From an uncultured Asticcacaulis sp. (lineage in GTDB: Bacteria > Pseudomonadota > Alphaproteobacteria > Caulobacterales > Caulobacteraceae): a stretch of DNA of 7,972 nt. Shown piece by piece: positions 1 through 6,013 of the stretch. Position numbers and translations under genes: made by a program. Location: NCBI GenBank assembly GCA_946480125.1, contig CAMLIY010000146.1, forward strand, positions 1 to 7,972, read 5' to 3'. The notes under the pieces are model-generated. The model was not told the origin of the DNA and did not search any database. It saw nothing but the letters and a program-made list of their open reading frames with translations. Positions within the stretch are counted from its first letter, which is position 1, and each line of letters begins with the position of its first letter.

Positions 1-830
1 CCGAACAGGATATCGAACTCGACTTCGCGGAACGGCGGGGCGATCTTGTTCTTGACCACCTTGACCTTGACGCTGTTGCCGATGTTCTCGTCACGTACCT
101 TGATGGCGCCGGTGCGGCGGATATCGAGGCGAACGGATGCATAGAATTTCAGCGCGTTGCCGCCCGTTGTCGTTTCCGGAGACCCGTACATGACGCCGAT
201 CTTCATACGAATCTGGTTGATGAAGATGACAATGCACTTCGACTTCGAAATCGAACCCGTCAGCTTGCGCAGGGCCTGCGACATCAGGCGGGCTTGCAGA
301 CCCGGCAGGCTGTCGCCCATATCACCTTCGATTTCGGCGCGCGGCGTCAGGGCCGCCACCGAGTCGATGACCACGATATCAACGGCACCGGAACGGACCA
401 GCGTATCGGTGATTTCCAATGCCTGCTCACCATTATCCGGTTGCGACACCAAAAGGTTGTCAAGATTGACGCCCAGCTTTTGCGCATAGGTGGGATCGAG
501 CGCGTGTTCAGCATCGACAAAGGCCGCCGTGCCGCCCTGCTTCTGGATTTCCGCGACGGTATGCAGGGCCAGGGTCGTCTTACCCGACGATTCAGGGCCA
601 TAGATTTCAATGACGCGGCCTTTCGGCAGGCCGCCGATTCCCAGCGCCATATCGAGGCCGAGCGATCCGGTCGAAACGGATTCAATATCCGCCACCTTGC
701 CATTCTTGCCAAGGGTCATGACCGATCCCTTACCGAATGCGCGATCTATCTGCGCCAGCGCCGCTTCCAGAGCGCGCTGCTTTTCACCTTCGTTCTTGCC
801 TACCAATTTCAATACCGCCTGAGATGACAT
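1..830 (-). CDS. recA: RecA recombinase, 3'-truncated by window edge
   Basis: RecA is the cytoplasmic ATP-dependent strand-exchange protein of homologous recombination; its filament also triggers LexA self-cleavage in the SOS response. Translating the minus strand from the ATG at 830-828 gives 276 uninterrupted codons, starting [20 protein letters not shown], and the frame runs off the window start. Visible landmarks are the Walker A motif GPESSGKT (residues about 78-85), [10 protein letters not shown] near 104-113, the Walker B strand VVIDSVAAL (about 153-161), the L1 loop region around [19 protein letters not shown], and the L2 region [28 protein letters not shown]. RecA is usually about 350 residues, so roughly the last 75-80 (C-terminal domain) lie outside. 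The start is supported by a strong AGGAGG at 839-844, 8 nt upstream. It is divergent from the DUF4832 gene and preceded by an SOS box at 918-932. Identification is essentially certain. Confidence 0.99.
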   Translation of the reverse strand, partial: MSSQAVLKLVGKNEGEKQRALEAALAQIDRAFGKGSVMTLGKNGKVADIESVSTGSLGLDMALGIGGLPKGRVIEIYGPESSGKTTLALHTVAEIQKQGGTAAFVDAEHALDPTYAQKLGVNLDNLLVSQPDNGEQALEITDTLVRSGAVDIVVIDSVAALTPRAEIEGDMGDSLPGLQARLMSQALRKLTGSISKSKCIVIFINQIRMKIGVMYGSPETTTGGNALKFYASVRLDIRRTGAIKVRDENIGNSVKVKVVKNKIAPPFREVEFDILF

Positions 831-838
831 AACCAAAC

Positions 839-844
839 CCTCCT
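839..844 (-). promoter_or_regulatory. recA ribosome binding site
   Basis: The minus strand reads AGGAGG here, a full Shine-Dalgarno core, with an 8-nt spacer to the ATG at 830. It fixes the recA start and fits a highly translated gene. Confidence 0.85.
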
Positions 845-856
845 ATGTCACGATTC

Positions 857-870
857 CCCCGCCTGCGGGG
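857..870 (-). promoter_or_regulatory. GC hairpin in the recA mRNA leader
   Basis: CCCCG (857-861) pairs with CGGGG (866-870) around a 4-base loop. It lies 12 nt upstream of the recA Shine-Dalgarno and inside the predicted recA leader. On the plus strand it is followed by a short T run (875-878), but nothing obvious reads toward it from that side. It could stabilise the leader mRNA or be incidental; only the inverted repeat is seen directly. Confidence 0.35.
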
Positions 871-896
871 CCTGTTTTCATCATCGTGAGACTTAG

Positions 897-925
897 CGTG
901 TACCTCATTTGTTCCAAGTTCGCAA
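897..925 (-). promoter_or_regulatory. candidate recA promoter overlapping the SOS box
   Basis: Read on the minus strand, TTGCGA (925-920) is followed after 17 nt by TACACG (902-897), a plausible -35/-10 pair. Transcription would start near 890, giving a leader of about 60 nt. The -35 element lies inside the GTTC-N7-GTTC box, the arrangement expected for LexA repression. The -10 is a weak match to consensus, so the exact elements are inferred. Confidence 0.35.
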
Positions 926-932
926 TATGTTC
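918..932. promoter_or_regulatory. LexA (SOS) box, alphaproteobacterial type
   Basis: GTTCGCAATATGTTC is an exact GTTC-N7-GTTC direct repeat, the LexA operator form known from alphaproteobacteria. It sits 88 bp upstream of the recA start, where an SOS operator is expected. A third GTTC at 911-914 precedes it with a 3-nt gap. The site is about 95 bp from the predicted promoter of the divergent gene, so it most likely serves recA only. Confidence 0.88.
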
Positions 933-1027
933 TCATTTTTAATTTACAGCGTCCCACCCGATTGTGCCGGCTTTAATATGGCTGCGAATATAAGTCGTCC
1001 GCAGCATTTATTTCGTTACATTTCGCT

Positions 1028-1057
1028 TTGACATTATTTTAAAAATTGTGTTACTTT
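1028..1057 (+). promoter_or_regulatory. candidate promoter for the DUF4832 gene
   Basis: A perfect TTGACA (1028-1033) is followed after 18 nt by TACTTT (1052-1057) in a strongly AT-rich stretch, 50 nt before the ATG at 1107. The -10 matches TATAAT at only the key T1, A2 and T6 positions, and TATAAA at 1061-1066 is too far for this -35. The -35 is convincing; the exact -10 is uncertain. Confidence 0.45.
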
Positions 1058-1106
1058 TAATATAAATCGCTATGAAACGAAACTTTCTTTTCGAGATTAA
1101 TAGTAA

Positions 1107-2543
1107 ATGGGGAAGACCATGACGCTGGCCGGTTTACGCATACGCTGTCTGGCGTTATCAATTCTTGCCGGCGCCTTGTTCGCTACCGATGGCCGGGCCC
1201 TGAGCGCATCTCCGCCCGCCGCGACAGTACACGCCCGTTTTACCAATACGACAGATGACTTCGCCAATCCCGAACGCGGCTTTTATCACGCCTCAAAAGC
1301 GGGTCTGGAAGCGCTCGATGCCAATGAGATGGTGCAGGCCTATGCCGATGGCTACCGGCTCATCTATGCCCGAATCAACCTGGATGATTACCGCAACGGC
1401 GATCTGCCGCCCGCTTTCCTCGACCGGCTTGACGCCGGTTTTGCCGTGGCCCGTGCGGCCGGCGTCAAGCTGATCGTGCGCGCCACCTATAATTATCCCC
1501 GCGGCGAGACCGAATATCACGACGCCAAGGACGCCGCGCTGGCGCAGGTCAAAACCCATCTGGCCCAGCTCAAGCCTGTCCTCAATCGCAATGCCGATGT
1601 CATCGCCTTCATGCAGGCGGGTTTCATTGGCGCCTGGGGCGAATGGCATACCTCGTCAAACGCACTCACCACGCCCGAAAACCGCACCGCCATCAGGGAC
1701 GCCCTGCTTGATGCCGTGCCCCCCACGCGCTTTATTCAGTTTCGTTATCCCCCCTATATTCACGACTGGTATCCGAACCTGCCCGGCGTGGCGGCAGCCC
1801 TCAAGAATAATTTCCGCATCGGCTTCCACAATGACTGCTTCCTGGCCAGCCAGACCGATGTCGGCACCTATTCGGAAGACCCCAAGACCCGCGCCGGCGA
1901 GCAGCAGTTCACCGATGCGCTGGGGGATATCGGCCCCTTTGGCGGCGAAACCTGCAATCCGGCGGATGACCCCCACGCTATTCCCCGCACCGCTTGCGCC
2001 GATATTCTCAGCGAAGGCGCGCGCTATAATCTCACCTATCTGAATGACGGTTATTATCGCCGGCTGTTCCATGACAACTGGACCAAGGGCGGCTGCATGG
2101 CGGAAGTGCGCGATCACATGGGCTATCGCCTCACCCTGGTCAGCGTCAGTCATCCGTCCGTCGCCACCCGCAGCGGCGACCTGGCCGTCTCGGTTGTCAT
2201 CCATAATTCAGGCTGGGCGCGTCTCTATAATGCGCGTCCGGTCGAAATCCTCCTGCGCGATCCGGTATCCGGAGACATACGCCGTCTCGAAGCCAAAGGC
2301 GCCGATCCACGCGGCTGGTTACCGGGCGCAGAGGCCACCGAAACCCTGAACATCAGGCTGCCCGCCGATTTGCCGGCCGGCCGGCGCGAGCTGTGGCTGG
2401 CCCTGCCCGATGCCGATAGTCGCCTCAAGGCAGACCCGCGTTTTGCCGTGCGGCTGGCGGATGCCGATGATGCGGCAAAAGGCCAGAGATGGGATAAGGT
2501 CGTGGGCGCCTTCCGGCTCGGTACATATGTGGATATCCAGTAA
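1107..2543 (+). CDS. exported DUF4874/DUF4832 family protein
   Basis: The 478-residue product carries the hallmarks of the paired DUF4874 (about residues 45-205) and DUF4832 (about 208-470) domains. These include NPERGFYH (54-61), the LDDYRNG strand (92-98), QLKPVLNRNADVIAFMQ, AGFIGAWGEWH (171-181), RIGFHNDCFLAS (237-248), GGETC (279-283) and MGYRLTLV (338-345). The fold is thought to be a TIM barrel plus a beta-sandwich, resembling glycoside hydrolases; substrate and reaction are unknown. Glu179 in GAWGEWH is a candidate acid residue by analogy only. The N-terminus has basic residues, a hydrophobic stretch (LALSILAGALFA) and a likely Sec cleavage near ALSA-SPP, so it is probably periplasmic or secreted. 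The start at 1107 has a weak ribosome site; the in-frame ATG at 1119 (GGGGAAG just upstream) is an equal alternative and keeps the signal peptide. It is a single-gene unit, divergent from recA, with no clear terminator after it. Confidence 0.88.
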   Translation: MGKTMTLAGLRIRCLALSILAGALFATDGRALSASPPAATVHARFTNTTDDFANPERGFYHASKAGLEALDANEMVQAYADGYRLIYARINLDDYRNGDLPPAFLDRLDAGFAVARAAGVKLIVRATYNYPRGETEYHDAKDAALAQVKTHLAQLKPVLNRNADVIAFMQAGFIGAWGEWHTSSNALTTPENRTAIRDALLDAVPPTRFIQFRYPPYIHDWYPNLPGVAAALKNNFRIGFHNDCFLASQTDVGTYSEDPKTRAGEQQFTDALGDIGPFGGETCNPADDPHAIPRTACADILSEGARYNLTYLNDGYYRRLFHDNWTKGGCMAEVRDHMGYRLTLVSVSHPSVATRSGDLAVSVVIHNSGWARLYNARPVEILLRDPVSGDIRRLEAKGADPRGWLPGAEATETLNIRLPADLPAGRRELWLALPDADSRLKADPRFAVRLADADDAAKGQRWDKVVGAFRLGTYVDIQ

Positions 2544-2845
2544 GTCTCAGAACAGGCTTTTGAATCCCATTGCTGGTCCGGGCAGAAATCTGACGAAGCA
2601 CCGGTATATGGCGACCTCACATATGCGCCCTTAGCCGACACGTTTTTCGGACCGATAACCGTGAATGAAGGCCAGCGCCTGATCAAGTCAAAAATCGCAA
2701 TAAATATACAAAATTCGTAATAAAATAAACAAGCTCCCGATAACCACACTTGAGTTTATAAAATCACCATAAGTATCAGGTCAATCTACGCTAATTCTTT
2801 ACTATTGTTTGTCACGGCATTCTAAAGCAAAGGAATGTGCATGCG
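2544..2845. other. gene-free AT-rich intergenic region
   Basis: These 302 bp contain no credible gene. I see no strong intrinsic terminator for the preceding gene; the best inverted repeat (CCGA 2635-2638 with TCGG 2647-2650) is weak. From about 2690 to 2810 the sequence is strongly AT-rich, consistent with a promoter for the TadE/G-like gene. TTGAGT (2750-2755) with TATCAG (2774-2779), spacer 18, is a possible but poor sigma-70-type match. AAAGGAA at 2829-2835 is the ribosome site for the next gene. Confidence 0.5.
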
Positions 2846-4174
2846 ATGTTTCGACTATTTTTAAAGCGTTGTTTTCTGTCGAAATCGGGCAATGTCGCTC
2901 TTATTTTTGGCTTATGCGCCGTGCCCATCATGGCGGCGGTGGCCGGCGTGATCGAAATCAGCGGCATGGTGCAGGAAAAACAAGCCCTGCAGGACGCCGT
3001 CGATAACGGCGCCTTGAGCGGGGCGGCCCGTATGAGCGTCGCAAATATGAGCGGCGGCATCCAGGGCACGCTTGATTATGCATCCGCCACCGCCCGGCGC
3101 GCTTTCAACGCCGCCGTCAAATCGGATTCGGTTTCTCAATTCAACGCCGCCTTCAATACGACCGACAATTCAATCACCGTTCATGGCCAGTCAAAACACA
3201 AAGCGCTTATAGGCTTTTTGGGATTTGGCAATCAGACCCTTCACGCCGAGGCGACAGCCACCAACATGGTGTCCGTGCCTTTGTGCATACTCCAGACCGG
3301 AACAGGTAATAAAGGCGGCCCGGAAGGCCCGCCCGCCCCTACGCCCCCGTCCGGTGCGCCAGCCCCGACCGGGCCCGCCGGTGCGCCGGGCGGGCCTGAG
3401 CTCAAGGGCGGATTAAGCCTCAACGATTCTTCGCGCATTACGGCAACAGGATGTGCCGTCCACGCCAACCAGAATATCAAGGTCGGCGCCTCCGCAATGC
3501 TTCAGGCCAGCCGTACCCAGGCGGTCGGCTCAATAACCGGCGCGATCAGCCCGGCGGGCTTTTCCGGCACCCTGCCGATCACCGATCCCTTTGCCGGCAT
3601 GGACCTGAAGGCGCCGACCGTCTGCGAAGGCAAGCCGGAAAAGATAGAGCAGAAGACAGCGGGCACGATATTTCTGGCGCCCGGCGTACATTGTGAGCAC
3701 TTCAAGATCGAAAAGGACGCCGTGTTGCACCTGCAACCGGGCGAACACTATTTCATGGACAATCTGGAAGCCAAGGATGGCGCGGCCATTGAGGGTGACG
3801 ATGTGGTCCTCATATTCGGCGATACCAAGGTGATCAATTTCGCCGATCATGCGGCGGTCCGGCTGACGGCCCGCAAGACCGGCACTTTTGCCGGGTTCCT
3901 GATCGTCACCAGTCGCGACAACCATGAGAAGTTCGTCATCGCCTCGAACAATGTCAGCGAATTGCTCGGCACCATCTATATTCCCAATGCGGAGCTTGAT
4001 ATTGAAACTGGCGGCAGCGTCGCCCAGGATTCGGCCTGGAGTATTATCGTCGCCGATCGCCTGGTCCTGCGTAAAAATCCGTCCCTGGTCATCAATAGCC
4101 AATATATTGGCTCCGGCGTGCCGGTGCCCAGCGGCGTGGGACCGGGCGCCGGCAGCGTAACGCTCGCCAGATAA
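2846..4174 (+). CDS. TadE/G-like (Flp pilus type) membrane-anchored protein
   Basis: The 442-residue product begins with a short basic segment, SGNVALIFGLCAVPIMAAVAG (one transmembrane helix, about residues 14-36), then a helical stretch with QEKQALQDAVDNGALSGA. This is the Tad_N signature of TadE/G-like pseudopilin proteins, anchored in the inner membrane with the body in the periplasm. A Pro/Gly-rich linker (about 154-184, many GP and AP pairs) leads to a beta-rich half with repeating short strands that looks like a beta-helix or stacked-strand fold. Four cysteines (147, 203, 260, 283) could form two disulfides. I choose ATG 2846 over the in-frame GTG at 2837, because AAAGGA at 2829-2834 is too close to the GTG but about 11 nt from the ATG. 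No tadA/B/C, cpaA or rcpA gene is visible nearby, so this is an orphan copy. A role in pilus assembly is inferred from the N-terminal domain only; surface display or adhesion is possible. Confidence 0.82.
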   Translation: MFRLFLKRCFLSKSGNVALIFGLCAVPIMAAVAGVIEISGMVQEKQALQDAVDNGALSGAARMSVANMSGGIQGTLDYASATARRAFNAAVKSDSVSQFNAAFNTTDNSITVHGQSKHKALIGFLGFGNQTLHAEATATNMVSVPLCILQTGTGNKGGPEGPPAPTPPSGAPAPTGPAGAPGGPELKGGLSLNDSSRITATGCAVHANQNIKVGASAMLQASRTQAVGSITGAISPAGFSGTLPITDPFAGMDLKAPTVCEGKPEKIEQKTAGTIFLAPGVHCEHFKIEKDAVLHLQPGEHYFMDNLEAKDGAAIEGDDVVLIFGDTKVINFADHAAVRLTARKTGTFAGFLIVTSRDNHEKFVIASNNVSELLGTIYIPNAELDIETGGSVAQDSAWSIIVADRLVLRKNPSLVINSQYIGSGVPVPSGVGPGAGSVTLAR

Positions 4175-4191
4175 AGCTGGCGAGCGTTACG
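4156..4191. terminator. perfect 15-bp hairpin between convergent genes
   Basis: CGTAACGCTCGCCAG (4156-4170) is exactly complementary to 4177-4191, with a 6-base loop ATAAAG. The left arm encodes the last codons of the TadE/G-like gene, and its TAA stop (4172-4174) sits in the loop. The right arm ends 5 bp before the stop codon of the convergent DUF885 gene at 4197. There is no T tract on either strand, so it is not a canonical rho-independent terminator. Its placement and symmetry suggest a bidirectional transcription end or mRNA 3' stabiliser. Confidence 0.7.
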
Positions 4192-4196
4192 GAGAC

Positions 4197-5996
4197 CTAT
4201 ATCAATCCGGCATCCTTATAGACCTGCTCCAGCACATCGAGCGGCACGGCGGCGCACAGAAGCCCGGTGTCATGGAATTTTTTGATGTCGAACGCCCCGC
4301 CCGCCTTGGCGGTGGCGGCCGCGCGCAGCTTCAGCCATTGTATCTTGCCGACCATATAGCCCAGCGCCTGACCCGGCCAAACGGCATAGCGCTCGATCTC
4401 GGTTTCGTTTGAATCACCCAGGTGGGTCATCATGAACGCCATGGCCTGTTCGCGGCTCCAGCGCTTGGCGTGCATGCCGGTATCGACCACCAGCCGGCAG
4501 GCGCGGAAAAGCGCGTCACTCAGATAGCCGATATGGCCGAACGGATCATTGTCATACATGCCCATATCGGTGCCGGCCAGTTGTTCGGCATAGAGCGCCC
4601 AGCCTTCGATATAGGCATTGAAACTGGATATCTTGCGCAGTTCCGGCAAGGTCTTGTTCTCCTGCTGGATCGATATCTGCAAATGGTGGCCGGGAATGGC
4701 CTCGTGATAGGTCAGGGTCGGCAGGGTCCAGCTCGGCACTTCCTTGGTGTCGCGCAAATTGATGTAATATGCGCCCGGGCGTGAGCCATCGAGCGAGGCG
4801 CCCTGATAATAGCCGCCGGGCGCACCCAGTTCGGTCGCCTTGGGCACGCGCTTCACCGTCACCTTCGATTTCGGCAGCACGCCAAAGAACTGCGGCAGCT
4901 TGGCGAAGACGACTTCGACCTGTTTATTGAGGTCGGCCAGCAGCTTGTCCTTGCCGGCATCGGTGTTTTCATACCAGAACTTCGGGTCCTTGTGCATCGC
5001 CGCCAGGCGTTCGCCGGTCGTCCCTTTCGTCATGCCCTGGGCCTTCATGATGGCATCCATCTCGGCCGAGATTTCCTTCACCTTGTCGAGGCCGATCTGG
5101 TGCACCTCGTCCGGCGTCATCGTCGTCGAGGTATTGGCACGAACGCCGAAGGCATAGCGCGCCTCACCACCGGGAATATGCCACACGCCGGCATCGTGCG
5201 TCGCCTTTGGCAGGGCCGCTTTTAGCGCCGCGATCTGGCGGCCGAGCGCCGGCAGCACGGCCTCGTCATAGGCCTTGGTCGCGCTCGCCGACCAGTCGCC
5301 GGCGATGGCTTTTTCCCTGGCGCGGCGGATCAGCGATTGCACCACCGGCGAGGCATCAGCCTTGGTTCCGGCCTGGCTTTCCATCTGCCTGATCGCCTTT
5401 TGCAGCGCGAAATCGGGCGGCACAATGCCATCGCCGATGCTGGCATTAAAGCGCGCCGTTTCCTGATCGAGCACCTGGGCATACTGGCCGAGGCGCGACA
5501 GATAGGCGTCGGCATCGTCCTTGGTCTCAATACTGTGCTGGCTGTCGAGGAAATCCGGCACGGACTGGTAGCTGCCTGTCAGCTGGGTGATCGGATATGG
5601 CCCCCAATAGGTGCCGCCATCGCCGTATTTGTAAGCCTTGTAGCCTTCCGATTGCAGGCTGAAATCCCACAAAACGGTGTCGTAATTGATGCGGTCCATG
5701 CCGGACAGCGTGGTGCGGTCGATGGCTTTTAGCTTGGTCACTGAGGTATCGTAAAAGGTCGCCAGACGCGCCCGTTCTTCCGGCGTGGCGGGGTCTATCT
5801 TCGCCTTCAGGCCAGCCAGATTACCCTTGTCGAGCCCCAGCGAGGTCGCCAGCATCGGCGAATTGGCTACCTGCTCGTTATAGATCGACTGGAACAACGT
5901 ATTGAGATCAGCCCCCTTGGCCACCGGTTTCGGCGAACAGGCCGCCACGGCCGCCAGAGCAGAGCCCCCGGCCAGCAGATTACGACGATTGATCAT
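4197..5996 (-). CDS. DUF885 family metallopeptidase-like Tat lipoprotein
   Basis: This is a complete 599-residue DUF885 protein. The N-terminus MINRRNLLAGGSALAAVAAC has a twin arginine (residues 4-5), a hydrophobic stretch and a lipobox-like VAAC with Cys20, so it is probably exported folded by Tat and lipidated. Further motifs are NYDTVLWDFSLQ, VPDFLDSQH, LDQETARF, GIVPPDF, LGAPGGYY, then YHEAIPGHHLQ (HEAIPGHH at 431-438), NAYIEGWALYAEQL (EGWALYAE 464-471) and VWPGQALGYMVGKIQWLKLR. The HE...HH and EGW motifs resemble zinc peptidase ligands, but spacing is HExxxxH, not HExxH; substrate is unknown. I choose ATG 5996 because AAGGGA (6003-6008) lies 6 nt upstream and the Tat motif follows at once. 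An ATG at 6014 (overlapping the upstream stop as TGATG) and a TTG at 6017 are in frame but would precede the signal awkwardly. It is the second gene of an operon, 17 nt after its paralogue. Confidence 0.9.
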   Translation of the reverse strand: MINRRNLLAGGSALAAVAACSPKPVAKGADLNTLFQSIYNEQVANSPMLATSLGLDKGNLAGLKAKIDPATPEERARLATFYDTSVTKLKAIDRTTLSGMDRINYDTVLWDFSLQSEGYKAYKYGDGGTYWGPYPITQLTGSYQSVPDFLDSQHSIETKDDADAYLSRLGQYAQVLDQETARFNASIGDGIVPPDFALQKAIRQMESQAGTKADASPVVQSLIRRAREKAIAGDWSASATKAYDEAVLPALGRQIAALKAALPKATHDAGVWHIPGGEARYAFGVRANTSTTMTPDEVHQIGLDKVKEISAEMDAIMKAQGMTKGTTGERLAAMHKDPKFWYENTDAGKDKLLADLNKQVEVVFAKLPQFFGVLPKSKVTVKRVPKATELGAPGGYYQGASLDGSRPGAYYINLRDTKEVPSWTLPTLTYHEAIPGHHLQISIQQENKTLPELRKISSFNAYIEGWALYAEQLAGTDMGMYDNDPFGHIGYLSDALFRACRLVVDTGMHAKRWSREQAMAFMMTHLGDSNETEIERYAVWPGQALGYMVGKIQWLKLRAAATAKAGGAFDIKKFHDTGLLCAAVPLDVLEQVYKDAGLI

Positions 5997-6002
5997 ATTA
6001 TT

Positions 6003-6008
6003 TCCCTT
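6003..6008 (-). promoter_or_regulatory. ribosome binding site deciding the DUF885 lipoprotein start
   Basis: The minus strand reads AAGGGA with a 6-nt spacer to ATG 5996. It favours that start over the in-frame ATG at 6014, and it lies in the 17-nt gap after the upstream gene's TGA (6016-6014), consistent with translational coupling. Confidence 0.6.
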
Positions 6009-6013
6009 TTTCA

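Larger units (their letters stand above)
831..1106. other. divergent intergenic region recA / DUF4832 gene
   Basis: This 276-bp gap holds the control elements of two divergent genes. The recA half (831-932) carries the Shine-Dalgarno, leader hairpin, promoter candidate and SOS box. The right half (1020-1106) is markedly AT-rich and carries the TTGACA promoter candidate. Between them, GCTGCG (981-986) and CGCAGC (1000-1005) form a small inverted repeat with a 13-nt gap, which might be an operator but is too short to assert. I see no small gene or RNA here. Confidence 0.6.

Noticed and set aside
294..827. Plus-strand open frame of 177 codons opposite recA
   Set aside because: The minus strand encodes an unambiguous RecA with all motifs; the plus frame has no recognisable features.
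857..878. Plus-strand rho-independent terminator (GC hairpin followed by TTTT)
   Set aside because: No plus-strand gene reads into it from the left, and the T run is short and offset; it fits better as part of the recA leader.
2835..2864. Nine-codon frame (ATG at 2835) overlapping the TadE/G-like start
   Set aside because: It is very short, its start overlaps the ribosome site, and it has no leader-peptide features, so a chance frame is more likely.
3372..3396. GC-rich 8-bp inverted repeat in the TadE/G-like gene
   Set aside because: It falls in the Pro/Gly-rich linker, where GGC, CCC and GCC codons produce such pairing by composition.
3530..4102. Minus-strand open frame of 190 codons opposite the TadE/G-like gene
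   Set aside because: It lies entirely within the recognised plus-strand gene and has no family signature or ribosome site; it is a high-GC shadow frame.
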